64,000 nucleotides of DNA, taken from Diprion similis (lineage: Eukaryota; Arthropoda; Insecta; Hymenoptera; Diprionidae). The stretch covers positions 5,298,001-5,362,000 of the forward strand of contig NC_060117.1 of assembly GCF_021155765.1 (NCBI RefSeq), read 5' to 3'. Both the position numbers and the translations under genes were made by a program. Of this stretch, positions 12,382 to 24,800 are shown in pieces. The notes under the pieces are model-generated. The model did no database searches and was not told where the DNA came from. It saw only the letters and a program-made list of their open reading frames with translations. The first letter of the stretch is position 1; each line of letters starts with the position of its first letter.

Positions 12382-13780
12382 TAATTACCGGTTGACACGA
12401 ATTTTCAGTCTAGATGAAAATGATAATTTTCAGTAGATAAAGTTCGTTTTTGTAGAAACCAGAACGATATTTTGGATTAAAGAAAAAAAAAAAAAAATTA
12501 TCTATTTTCTCAAACATTTATTGTAAATAACAATTAAACAATAACTTAAATCTTGCGTTTAATACACTCTCATTAAAAAATAATCATTAATAACAAACTA
12601 CAAATGTAAAATAATTGATAGACAAAGTTTAAAAATTAATCTTTATCGCATTTCGTCTATTTTCGTATCGACTTTCTCGTATCAAACCCTAAGCTTAATC
12701 TCCCATCATGATTTTATTATACTGTCTATCACATCTTGGTGAAAACGTTTTTCTTTTTCTTTTTCGAATAGGCACTCGTATTAGCTATCAACCAAAAAAC
12801 TTCAAGACTTAATTATCAACGTAAAAAGTACAACAAAAAACTTTATAACTAATAAACTAAAAGTTTTGCTTATCATTCGATGTATAGAATAGAAATTTAT
12901 CTATCTCTATAGAAACTCGGAATTTTTTTTATTTTTTTTTCTTCTTCTTTTTCTTTTTCTTTATACTCCACGCAAAATCCTGTTTGTTTGTTTTTTCTTC
13001 CATTTTCAGACGAAGAAATACTTAAACTTTTTTGAATCTATAATTCTTTGTAATCGTTACAAATAAACTTATTTAAAAAAAAAAACGTGTTTTCGTGACG
13101 GAGAAATTTATTAATAGAAATCTCACAATGGCAATTAGATTTCCAAAATACAATGCATAGGGATAGTTTTTACCCTTCTTAGGGTTACATCATGATAGTA
13201 TTGGGGGTTGTATCTATTCTCTGCCTAAAATTTGACTCTCTCAAAACAAATATTCACATAAATCTCATTGAAGAACACTGTCTCTAAAACAGTGTTAATT
13301 ATTTAACCCGTTTTCACCCCATTTTAGGGGTTGTTTTTAATTTTTTGAAATTTTTCAACGCATTCAGCGTCGAAAAATACATACAAGGATACGTATAGTT
13401 AATACTTATAAGGTGGCAAAAAAACAAAAAAAAAAAAAAAAAAAAAACACTGTTTTACGTGACTGAAAGGGTTAAGAACGCCGCGAACTAATACACCATA
13501 AAATTTTGAGTTACATACTAAAACGAGAAACCAGTGACGGAATATTTTGGTATCCATATATCCGTTGGAATTATATTAAAAACAAGTTTTCCGCAGTAAT
13601 ATGCAATTCAGCTTAAATTAGACGCTTTGAGTGAGCGGGTATAATTAATTACCTGAGCCACAGACGAGGTATACTATCAGAGTACACGAGATCCGCAACC
13701 CAGAGCTCGTTTAGCAACAGCAAATTTTCAGCATAGCCGTGCTTAATTGCTGGCACTTAAGGAGGTATTATTTTAGGTCT
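11774..13780. other. AT-rich intergenic DNA with (TAA)n microsatellite
   Basis: An (ATA)n run lies at about 12349-12379 and poly-A at about 13424-13446. No gene-like ORF is present. Confidence 0.45.
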
Positions 13781-13787
13781 AGAGGCC

Positions 13788-14372
13788 TAAATTTTAGGAA
13801 TTTTTCTAAGCAAGATAAAAATGGAATAAGAAACATTTTTAACATCCATTTTTTTACAAGAACATTATTAATGTTTCAACGATAGAAAAAAAAAATTCAA
13901 AAACACAAAAAGTTACAGGGTGGTAAAGTGGAGGCTACAAAAATTCAAAGAAATTCTTTATTAGTAAAGAAGAGAAGCCGACAAAAACGAAACGAAAAAA
14001 ATTTTTTTTTTTATGCCCCCGTTTTTTCACCTTTCCGAAATTTTTGAAAATAGTAACAAATTTTTTTTTTTAATTCGTGCTTCCAACCATAGAGGGATAT
14101 ACGAAGGACATTTTCACCAAATTTCAAGTAAATCGGTCCATCAGAACTTGAGATATCATGTCAACCGTATCGAAAAAAGTAGTTTCGAGAAAAACGCGTT
14201 TCAAAATTCGTTCGGTTTAGTTAGCGCGTCAGAAAAATAACTGTCACTTCAAAAATAATTTGAATTTCCAAAAATCCTCTTAGTAGCTTATTCGTAAAGG
14301 TCTAAACTTTGAAAATATGGAGTAAAAAAAAAGTATTTTTTCAAAAATCTAGACCAGAATAATATCCTCTCA
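13788..14372. repeat. Interspersed repeat R1, copy 1
   Basis: This block matches 42283-42885 in the same orientation over about 0.6 kb. Shared landmarks are TTTCTAAGC.AGATAAAAA, AAAGAAATTCTTTAT.AGTAAAGA, CATAGAGGGATATA, AATTTCAAGTAAATCGGTC and CAGAACTTGAGATA. The middle A- and T-runs differ in length. No terminal inverted repeats or ORF are obvious, so the class is unknown. Confidence 0.75.
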
Positions 14373-14399
14373 AATCCGAGTTTCTGATCGACCTGCCAA

Positions 14400-16540
14400 G
14401 CCGAGTGTTGTAGTAAATTTTTACTGTCTTCAGAGCAATTCGCAGTTTCAGAAAAAGGTATCCAATTAGAGCTGGGACTTTTAGCTGGAATAGATTTCTT
14501 CAGGAAAGCACTTTGTGACTATACTAAATAGGTACTAAAGAGTTCGACTCTTGTATTATAAGTATAAATCGAAATAGGCGATTGATTCTGAGTATCAGTG
14601 TTATATATATATATATATATATAGATATATAGGAACCAACATAGCTTTGATCTTTCCAATAAAACGGTTTCGATATCGCACGGCTACGAGGTTTTTTGAA
14701 GTATAAGAATCAGGCATGCATCCTGGTTGGTGGACCGTGAATTTCTCCACGCATCGGCGAATTTCAGGCAGTCAGATATCGCAGAAATGGTCGAACGAAT
14801 CGTACGCCAAACTCTGGGCACAAATGGCCGTATTGATATTGACCTTGTCGGACATTGGATACAGCACACATGTCTAGTACATCAAGGCGGGGGTGCATGG
14901 CGGGGAATAGAGTGCTGTTGGCTCTAAAAGGCCCTATAAAGACCCCATGCTGACAACATCGCTTATCAGTGCCTCCAGCCTTCGACAACCAGACGCAGAA
15001 AACACATTCTCGCACTCGTTATAATACCTACGCGGTTTTGCTCACTGTGGATCAGGCATAAGAGATTCTCTTTGGGGCGGTGATTAACCGAGGTTACAGG
15101 AAATGGCGTCGACCATTTCGATACCTTTTTTTCTTCATCATATTTTCAAACTCACGGAGTTTCTTTCATTTCTAACGGTGACATTCCGTCAAACTTTTTT
15201 TTTTTTTTTCAATTATTAACAGATTTCTGGGATGAAAGATTCATGACGTAGTTCGTATTTAGAGGAATCGTATGATTCCTGCTCACAGAAATTTTCGGCC
15301 CTTGAACACAACGGACAATCACCTCAAACCGAAAAAATGTTTTTGGTAATACGTGTTTTGGTCTTTGTTGGATTTCAGATTCTTCGCTTTTATTTCTTAT
15401 ATTTCTTTATTCATTAAGATTCTTAAAGTCCATAGGAATAACGTCTAAGATCGCTTTTATTTTTCCATGGCCCCGAATCCGGAAGAAGAAATTAAAACTC
15501 ATATTTTGTCCTTTCTCTTGTGATGTTTGTTTGGATGGATCCTGGAAACGCGTCAAAAAATTGAAACCAGTTACGAATACTACAAAGAGAAAGGCCTGAA
15601 TATGAATCTACTTTCTTCTTTTAAATTTTGAGGCATAAAAAAATAAAAACAATCGTAGGAATTCTACCTGTGGAGGCAAGGAATCCTGAAAAAAAATCCA
15701 TCCGACAACAGGACTTCTGGTTCAAAAGAAATAAAAGCGGGAAATCTAGAACCTTCCTTGGTTGGTTGTTCGTGGAATTGAGGTCCAAGAACAAGTTGCC
15801 TAATACGAATTTAGTTTTATTGAAAAATCCAAAATCTATCAATACCAGCTGTAGGTAAGTCGTTCTTCCAGATTTCTAGATCCAACCAACATCTGGTCGC
15901 AAGCTCATTCGCTTACCTACTGTCGGTAAAACAGCAGCTTTCGATGATCCTACTGATACAACTCATCGTCTAATGACTTACCGACCGTACCAGCGACAGG
16001 CAGCTTTTGGCGTGCGAAACTGCAGAGCGGGAAAACTTGATTTCGCTTGTCGAATTGTAACGAATTCACAATCACGAGACGAAGACCGATCGGTCTCGTC
16101 GCCCGGCCAAGACTGGCTTCGCTATCAGCATCCAGCAATCGCTACCCCTCTTGTTTATCAACTCTCCGCCCCTAATCCCGTGACTGTGACTTTGTTTGGT
16201 GTTTATCCCATAACACCTGCTTCCGTGTATAATCCAGCTCACGATGAATGAATTCTCAACAGATAACGTAAACTCGTTAATTAACAATTACAGTATTAAC
16301 TCTAAAAACTCCAAACTTTTGTTCGGATATTATTGAATATTATTAAACTTGCGACAAGTAACGTTTTCATTCTTGGATTTTAACAATATACTCAAACTGT
16401 TCCCCGGAACATCGCTGCGGTTACTGTGTAAATTGATCATTAATTATGAGATAAAAAAAAATATCTCCAAGATTTGATGATTTATTTCAATCTAGGTACA
16501 CAGCTGGAGTAAAAAGTAAAATGAGGTGGTCCATGTCGTT
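14400..16540. other. Unexplained blocks of raised GC content
   Basis: 14690-15060 and 15870-16250 are clearly GC-richer than their surroundings. They carry ORFs on both strands, for example 15873-16251 plus, open for about 125 codons and ending ...NPAHDE. I recognise no protein family and no convincing exon structure. They may be decayed retroelement or gene fragments, or conserved non-coding DNA. A TA microsatellite lies near 14602-14625. Confidence 0.3.
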
Positions 16541-16557
16541 ATTTATTCGACACGCTC

Positions 16558-17843
16558 TTACGCCCTAATTTTCGATAGTATCCATGGTACGTAATGAGCG
16601 ACTTTAGTGTAAACCTCCGGCAAGTCTTTGCCAATGCAGTTAGTCCGACCGAATGAAACGATGCCTGAAGCGATCCACCGTTTGTCTCCACTGCTAGTCT
16701 TCTCCAAATTCATCAAAGGAGCACCTCCATGACCAATGCAGAAATTATCCGCCGGTGCACCACCAGCGCAGAATTGACCTTTTCTAATGTTTGGAAAGAG
16801 GCTTAAACACCGCTCAAAGTCAACCGTTGGAAGCTTGAATTTGAGCTTTTCAGGGTTGTGTTTTCTCTTCGAATCCTTCGTCAAGCCCCAACCAACCACG
16901 TAGAACTCGCCCTCGTCAGAAGTCCTTGATTCCAATGGAAGGCAGACTGGCTGAATATACTTGGTGAAAGTCACGTCTCGTGACAGTCTCAGAAGCCCAA
17001 TATCGTCCCAATGCCCGGGTGACTCCGGCGAAAAGTCCTCGTGAACTATCACCTCCTCGACACTGATTCTCGTCGGATCATCCTTGTTTAAATCGTACTC
17101 ACCAAGACGAAAGCTGACTTGTTTCAAAGACGTGTTACTTGTCCTCGCACAATAAGCGGTGGTCATCACGTAACGCTTGCTGATCAACACTCCGTTGCAT
17201 GGTATCGTCACGTGGCCATTGGCTAAAGGTATCGAAAAACCGTTGAATAGTTAGGTAGAAAAATTTCGTGTGACTATATTGGGGGATTTTTATAAAAGGA
17301 TTTTGAGACACTTTGAAAACGTTCGAGAAAGGGTTCGATGAAGGACGAAAGGTCGCGAAGACATGCGATCATCTGGAATATCGTAATTTTGTTAATGTCA
17401 CTCACGTATTTTAAGCTCCATCAATGCCAGCCATGGAAACTCGAGTAATTCAGTTTTGGATCCATCGCGTAACGGTCTGCCTAGATCTTTACCGCAATCA
17501 ATCGGAAGAAGTTCAGCTGACGAAATATCTTTGGTAGTGACATTTTGTGGGCTGACTAAAGAGTATGAGAGAGAGAGAGTCGATGTTCAGTATGGATTTG
17601 GCACGGATATTAAATTCGAAATTGGTACAAGTATATATAACGTTACATAATACTAAATAATCTGTCTTTGAGAAAGAAATTTGATCTAGTGTTTCCGAGA
17701 TGAATACCGAAAAAGTTATTAAGTTAAAAGTAATTAAGTAACTAGATGTAAAAAATATACTCACGCGATTGGACTGCCGAAAATACCTGCAGCAAGAGTG
17801 TAAATGCGAGTTTAAGCACAGCGCCGTTGTTGAAACACTGCAT
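16558..17843 (-). CDS. Secreted serine protease homolog (trypsin fold, catalytic His and Ser lost)
   Basis: There are three coding exons on the minus strand: 17765-17843, 17406-17555 and 16558-17222, with GT..AG introns in phase 1. They total 297 residues. Exon 1 encodes a signal peptide (MQCFNNGAVLKLAFTLLLQ, then ...FSAVQS). Exon 2 has a short pro-region, LLPIDCG, and the S1 start EFPWLALMEL. Exon 3 has the core. Where trypsins have TAAHC there is TTAYC (Tyr about residue 100). The Asp motif WDDIGLLRL is kept (Asp about 150). GDSGGP is replaced by GHGGAP (Gly for Ser, about 242). The C-terminus, VYTKVAHYVPWI, is typical of S1. With two of three triad residues gone it should be non-catalytic, like insect serine protease homologs that act as cofactors or binding proteins. 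There is no CLIP domain in the short pro-region. AATAAA lies at 16542-16547, just past the stop. Confidence 0.9.
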
Positions 17844-18477
17844 CGTTAAGTGGCCAAAACTTTGTGGAACAAGTAGTGAAAAGCTCGATGACAAGTGGGT
17901 ACAATCTAATTTCAGTGACCAACCATGAGCAGCGGCTCCACCGAAGGTGTGAAGCCTTGTACTCGAAGCAAGCTTTTATATGCAGATTTTATTAGCAATG
18001 ACGTGCAGATGAAAAACCTGTTTCCTGTGGGGTCATCAACCAGTCAAATGAGTCGCACCGATCGTTCCAACCTCCATCGTAATTTGAACCCGAGTGACAA
18101 TGTTCATTCGACGTATAACGTAAGAAAGTACCCAACAGTTCACATGATAAATCACAAAATATTATGACCGGTTCCAAAATTGGATTTATTAATAAATTCA
18201 TCACGGATTTTTATACATGAGTTGTAATGTTCTGCAAATTATTTTGTAAGTTATCACGTGATTGTTTACATGATTAGATTAGGTTTAAAGGAAAAATCAA
18301 TAAAGAATAACACAGCTTTTCCGGGGCGGATCGAAATCACGTCTGCCTGATCGGTATATGGCATAGTAATACGGTATAAGGATCACCTGAATTTTGGATA
18401 GTATAATATTTATTAAAGCTAGAAAGTATTTTCAATCGAGTATCGATTATATTATAAGTGCGCTTTCATAGCTACGC
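17844..18477. other. Spacer between the two protease-homolog genes
   Basis: This holds the 5' flank of the intact homolog (transcribed leftwards) and the 3' flank of its paralog. On the minus strand, AATAAA at 18409-18414 could serve the paralog. No further gene is seen; short ORFs in both strands have no family resemblance. Confidence 0.4.
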
Positions 18478-19955
18478 CTAGGCCTTAATTTTTGAGATTA
18501 TCCACGGTAAGTAATTGGAAACTTTGGTGTAAACATCCGGCATATTTTTTATGCCGCATGGATTGGGACCGAAAGAAACAAGCCCAGAAGCAATCCACCG
18601 TGATTTCCCCTCACTGGTCTTTTCCAACTGCATTAAAGGCCCGCTTCCGTTACCGCCGCAGAAATTATCCAGCCTGTAATCTCCAGCGCAAAACTGGTCT
18701 TCTCCAAGATTGATCGAGAAATTTTGATAGGTGGTAGAACACTGCGCAAAATCGGCCTTCGGAACCTTGAATTTGAGCTTAATGGGATCACGACCGGAAG
18801 TCTTAGTTTTTCCCCAGCCAGCAATGACGTAGGAATCTTTATTAATTTATATCTATCTCGTGTAATTTATTGCACGATTTATTTTGTAAATTCGTTAAAA
18901 TATATAAGGAATTATATAATTAATTACAAAAGCCCGAATCATCTAATATACTAGATCCAAGCTTTTATAGTTTACGATAGAGTTGATGACATGATTTTTG
19001 ATCTGGAATACCCCTGATGATTCGTGCTTTCGTAATTTATCATGTGATTCACGACATATTTTATCGATTTTACTAAATTAATACCTAATTATCGGCAACT
19101 TGGGATACAAGTACGAGTGTGTGTACTTCAAATTGCCTATAATCAGGATGTATATACCGTGAGTGTCTGCATATCTTCAACAGTTTTTACGCCTAACGCA
19201 CTGAGAAAAGCAACCGGCATTACTATTTGGAAGAAGCCGGATAGTAATTCCGGTTGCCTTTGTCAGTGCGTCAGGCGCACAGACTGTTCCGTATACACAG
19301 AAACGCATGGATACCAATAAATGACTTCTCCAATAATATTTAAAAAAATGAATAATCAAATGTTTCAACTACATTTAAGTAGCAGTATTCCCATGGGACT
19401 TGGTACGTTGCACGGTGAACTAAATCTCGTAAATATTTACCTTTTTTGTACTCTATTAAAGCCAGCCACGGAAAGTCCAACAGGCCCGTTTTGCTCCCAT
19501 CGTCCAATGGCTGGCCCGAATCCTTGCCACAGTCGCGTGGAAGGAGTTCTTCACTCGATGATTGATCATCTGTAGCAACATCTCGTCTGCTGACTGTAGG
19601 ATTAACAAGAGTTACGTTTAGTTCAACTGGCGAAAATCAGCGACTGATATAAAAGTTGTAAAATCGTTCTGTATAGAGGAAATTTTATGAAAATATCAGT
19701 ATAATGTATCATTGACTGGATCATTTAACTCGTATATTCATTCATTTAACTGGATACTAGGGTGAACCGAATCCTTCAGTGATCGAACAGTTTTGAACAT
19801 ATAAACTGCTGATATGAACAAATCAAAATCATTTGATATGGTCCTTATGGTGAATTATTTAGAATGTACTCACGTGATTGAACGGCTGATAATGACAGCA
19901 GCAGGACAAACAATATGGGCATTAAGAGCATCGAGTTGATATCAAAACATTTCAT
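18478..19955 (-). pseudogene. Paralogous serine protease homolog lacking the His/Asp half; probable pseudogene
   Basis: This is a tandem paralog of the 16.6-17.8 kb gene. Exon 1, 19874-19955, encodes a signal peptide (MKCFDINSMLLMPILFVLLL, then ...SAVQS). Exon 2, 19441-19593, encodes LLPRDCG...LLDFPWLALIEYKK, and both splice sites are intact. The C-terminal half survives at 18478-18836 (SYVIAGWGKTKTSG ... DNFCGGNGSGPLMQLEKT ... VYTKVSNYLPWIISKIKA, stop). The GDSGGP box reads GNGSGP, so Ser is Gly here too. The whole middle with the His and Asp regions is absent. Directly upstream of the surviving part there are in-frame stops and AT-rich DNA with a small hairpin element. Joining exon 2 to AAAG at 18837 would keep frame (197 residues), but that acceptor has no pyrimidine tract. 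A truncated secreted product cannot be excluded. Confidence 0.75.
19150..19318. mobile_element. Small hairpin MITE in the broken protease paralog
   Basis: An imperfect inverted repeat is centred near 19235. The left arm, CGCCTAACGCACTG..AAGCAACCGG, mirrors the right arm, CCGGTTGCCTT..CAGTGCGTCAGGCG. The ORFs on the two strands translate to similar peptides (KATGITI on each strand), which confirms the palindrome. It sits where the paralog lost its central exon sequence. Confidence 0.75.
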
Positions 19956-20094
19956 CTTAGAGGCCGTGAAATTTCTCTGTAAAATAATGAATATTATGAA
20001 TGAAGAACCAGGAATATGAGGTCTCAAACTCTGAGCTTGAACTTATAGGCATGAGATTGCTAAAAATAAATCAAGATGACCGGTTTACTAAGAA

Positions 20095-20437
20095 ATGTTG
20101 TAGATCATTCGAAACCAGTATTCGATTGTTATTATAATCGTTCAGCGAAATGGGATAATCTGCAGATTGCGTTTAATAAACATTAATTTTAAACAGCTAC
20201 GTAATATTTTGCGCTTTTGTGATCTTTGATGAAAACCTGAATTCTCTGATCATTAATAAAAAACAATAAATTAAACTAACGATCAGTCGAAACCAGTATT
20301 TGGTTATTATTATAGCTTTTCACCATAATCGCATAATCTACAATCTGCGAACTTCGTTTAAACATTGTTTTCGACACGTATGTAATATTTTCCGCTTTGG
20401 TGACCTTTGATGAGATCCTGAATTCTCTGACCATTAC
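20095..20437. repeat. Diverged tandem duplication upstream of the protease paralog
   Basis: Two direct copies of about 160-175 bp lie at 20103-20262 and 20281-20437. Shared landmarks are CGAAACCAGTATT, ATAATCTGCAGAT/ATAATCTACAATC, ACGTAATATTTTGCGCTTT and CCTGAATTCTCTGA. They lie 0.15-0.5 kb upstream of the paralog's start codon (minus strand), so they could be a duplicated promoter segment. Confidence 0.7.
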
Positions 20438-20439
20438 TT

Positions 20440-21802
20440 AGTGCAAATAATGCCGTAAAAAGTTGTCCACATTTTGAACATACATGTTGTAGAGAAAAAA
20501 AAGCGTTCTAAATATGCTGAACTTGCTTTCTGAAGAAAAATAATGTCTAAAGAATTGGAATACACGTAAAAAGTAACGAAAAAAAACGAAACACATCGAC
20601 TAATTATGTATATCAATTTTATTTAAACAATATTTTTTTATTTATTTTTATAATACAATAAATTCATCATTCATACCATCCAGTAATTATACACACACTC
20701 GACATTCATTCCTCACACTTCGTCTAATATTATACCACAAAAATACGGCCATGATTCCAAAATATCGTTTTTACGAGAAATGCCATTTGCCAGTCTTAAA
20801 ATGGTTGAGCTATTAAAGGTATGTCTTATGTACTTTTCAATTGCGCTTTCTTTGAATCGTTTGGTTTCATTTTCGTTATCTCGTATCAAATGATTTTTAT
20901 TATCTCTCTCTTTCTCTCACTCTCTCTCTCTCTCTCACACTCTCTTTCTCTCTTACTCTATCTCTCTTCTGTTTAAAACCAATCGCATTTCAAGCAGATT
21001 AGTGAATCGACGCTCACTGCTCTCGTTACCTGCTTTGTTAAACGCGTTTATGGTATATAGACTAGATAAAAACTGAATGTACAATTTGAAAATTCAATGT
21101 TCACTCGACCGTGATTTTTGTTGTTTTTTTGTTTTTACTTCTTTTTTGTGTCCACTTTCTATTATGTCTTTTTTTCGCTTTCTCATAGATTCAAGCTTGA
21201 TTGATTCAGCGCCTCCTTTCAACTCATACAATATTACGAAACGAGCTTTTCCTCGTTTTCGCAATCATTTTTACAATAATTTTATATCCATCCGTTTTAT
21301 AATAGATAAGAATACCGCGACGATTACAGTACATTTTTTTTTTTTAATTTCATATAACAGATGCAAAAGTACATAAGTGGCATAACACACTCAACTCAAA
21401 AGACCCGTTGACACCGCGTTATATTTTCGATTTTGATTACTCACGAAAGAAAGAAAATAGAAGAAAGAAGAAAGAAAGAAAAAACAAACAAAAAACAAAC
21501 GGGATTAAAGTAAACCGTAGTATCTCGGTGAAAAAAGGCATTTCGATAAATTCGAGTTCAGGAATTCAAATCAAACATAACAAGACTTCACGTCAAGTTC
21601 CAAGTAATAAGAACTTAGAAATTCATAATCTCGAATTTCCTCGTAACGTTCGACTCTGGGAAAGATTTTTCGAACCACTTTTGAACACGTGATGTAGTTG
21701 AAATGAAAATTAAGAATTAAGAAAAAAAAAAAAAAAAAAAAACCCCGACATGACTGCGAACATTATAATATCCTTCGGAATTATTGAAACTTTGTTTTAC
21801 GA

Positions 21803-21834
<32 letters not shown>

Positions 21835-24800
21835 GAAACATATTAAATGGCTGAGTGAGTTGAGCTGAAATAGCCCATAAATGAAAATGATTTTCCTCGG
21901 TTAGAGGTGAAACGTTAATTGGATAAAAAAAATTTTGGAAATAATTCAGTTACGGCTATTAGAATCAAAGTTCGTGTCATTCTAACTCTGTGATGATTTT
22001 ATTTTCGTTTTTTTTTTCTGTAAACGATTATCAGTTACTGATTTTGTATTTTAATCGAGAATGTAAAAAAAAATCAAAAAAACTAATCCACCAATCGCTA
22101 ATGCCGAAGTCTGAAAGATTTTTCATTTTTCGAATATATTTCGTGTCTTATTGTTGTTAGTATTATTTTCACTTATACGGTGACGTTTACGTCTAGATAC
22201 TAGTTTTACGACAAGCAAAGGATAACGAAAACTGTTCTTAGCCAGAATTTTAAATTTCCATTCTTCAAATCGGCTAAATACTTTTTTAAATACTTTCAAA
22301 CCGAATTAAAATTAAGCGGAAAAATTTTTCCTTTGTCCCTTTTGAATATTTTACACAATAAACCGTATCGTGGATTTCGTGAAAGTTTTTTTTTAACCCC
22401 CTCCTCAGCTTATAATTCAATCTGAAAAATTATAAAACGTGTACAAAGATTTTAGGTACACAAAAAAAAAAAAAAAAAACACGAAAAAAAATCGAAAAAA
22501 AAAAAAAACAAACCGAGATATTTCGCGTTGAAAGCTATTACGTTATTAAAATGGTCACAACGCGACAGATCTCGTCTATATATATATATAAATTTTTATA
22601 TCCTCATCATATATGTAAAAACGGTAATTTTTTCATTGTATTTCACGAAGAAAATCGATTATATAAGCACCCAAAGAAATTGTTCAACTTAAGGACAAAG
22701 AAAAAAAAAAAAAAAAAAAAGAAAGAAAGAAAGAAAATACTTTTCATTCGTTCAAATTTAAGAATTATCAGAAATATTTCCATTACGATATTAATAATAT
22801 ATAGTCATAATATTAATCTTAGTAATGGTAGTAAATAATAATATACTTCGTACTGACAATAAAATTTAATATCCTATGCGCAGACTCTTTTCTTTTTATA
22901 TCGTATATGTATAATGTCAGATTTACCATTCGTTACATACTTCGTATCACTTAACTGTTAGTATTTTATCAAACTTTATGTTTACGTTCGGATAAAAATA
23001 AATATTTCGATTATTACATACAGACGTGTTTTGTTTTTTTTTTTGTTTTTTATTTTATCCTAAAAAAGTATTCGGCAGCTATTTACCTATTACTGCACAT
23101 TTCCATTTTCTCGTTTCATTTTTTTTTTTTCACTTTATTAATTCATGGGTTTTTCGTTCTTAGAGATTTCGACGTTTTATTGTTGTTTTATTTTTTCTTC
23201 TGTTTCTTTTTTTTTTTTCAATATTATTATTATTATTATTCATTCATTCATTCATTCTTTGCCTGGTTGCTTGTTCGTTCTTTGAAATATCTCGTGTATA
23301 TATTCTGTACGCTTAAGTTTAAACTGAGTGGATTTCATCTTAACAATTGTTATCAACATTATTTATACTTGCTGTTTTTTTTTTTTTTTTGGTATCATCT
23401 ATTCTTTTATAGATCTAAGAATCGGATTAATAGAAAGACTGGGCTCGTATCCCGTCGTTCATTGTTGAATCATCATTTTGAAAATTTTCTGGACGTATTC
23501 GCAGAAATAAACTGAATGTACTTTCGAGTTTTGGTAAAAAAAAAAAAAGTGAAAAAAAAATTTTTTTTCCTTGTTCAATTTGACAATTTTTTCATCCTAT
23601 TAATAGAATAAAAATCAATTAAACAAGAAAGTAACGTGAGTATAAAAATCCTGATCTTTGAATCGAATGAGGTCTTTCGGAGTGACATTTGGTTTGTGGT
23701 GTAAGATTTTGGGGTGAAAAAAAATAATCATTTAAATTTGAAAAATCAAGGAAGATATTGGGATTAATGGTTCTGATAACGGCTAAAAAGTTTTTAATAT
23801 CACGAGTGAAATTACGAATGAATGTATGAGTGAGAGCAACGCGTACTTTTTCGATTGCGGATGATTAAATGAAATGCTTTTGGAAACGAACTCACAACTT
23901 TTGTTTAAGTTTAATTTTTAAGGGTAATTACTGACTGAAGATAGAACAAGATATTGCGAGATATCTAATTAAAACCAACAACACTTGGCATATAATAATT
24001 CAAGTATATTGCCTTTGTAAAAATCTGTAGGAAAGAAAGAAACACAAAATTTTATTCCGACTCCGTATGAAAGAAGACAAAAAAAAAAATCAAAAAAATC
24101 CTGGAATTCTGGAATTATTTAGGTTTAGAGTTTTCGTAACAACGACACAGAGAACGAAAGTATGGATTATTGAAATATAAAGTATACGAATAATTAATAC
24201 TAATTTATAATGAGTGATTAAAAATGTCCAATATACAAATACGTTATTGAATTAATGTAATTGCTATATGCATGGATGTATGTCTCTATACTTAAGGTAA
24301 TCTAATATCATGTGATGCAGGGAAGTGTCATGTCTACGTTTTAAAATATTTTCACAAGAGACGATGCAGCGTGTATTATACATTATATTATTCTTACTCT
24401 GTTCTTTATACTTCGCTATCGTAACTTGTGGTTCTAGCTTTCTGGACTTGTATAATTGTATATCAATATTCATCATGAGATAATCGTTTCCTTATTGCAA
24501 CGCCCTCAAGTCCCATTGTTTACAATTGCAACACTGCGGAACTGAACAAAATTGTTGAAAACTTTTGGTGAATTTTCAATATCTCCTAGACTAATTAATT
24601 GCCACTTCTTGTATGTAAATATCAAGAGAAATCATCGAGGGTTCTCTCATTAATTAGGCTAAATCTTGAGATTCGACGGTTCAGTTCATTCTCCAATCCA
24701 ATACAGTTGCTCTTAAATAATCTATATACATTAATTGGAGGATATCTTTGGGGATCCGGCGTTTAATTTTCTCATCTTTTCTTTCCGGTTAATTTTTCCT

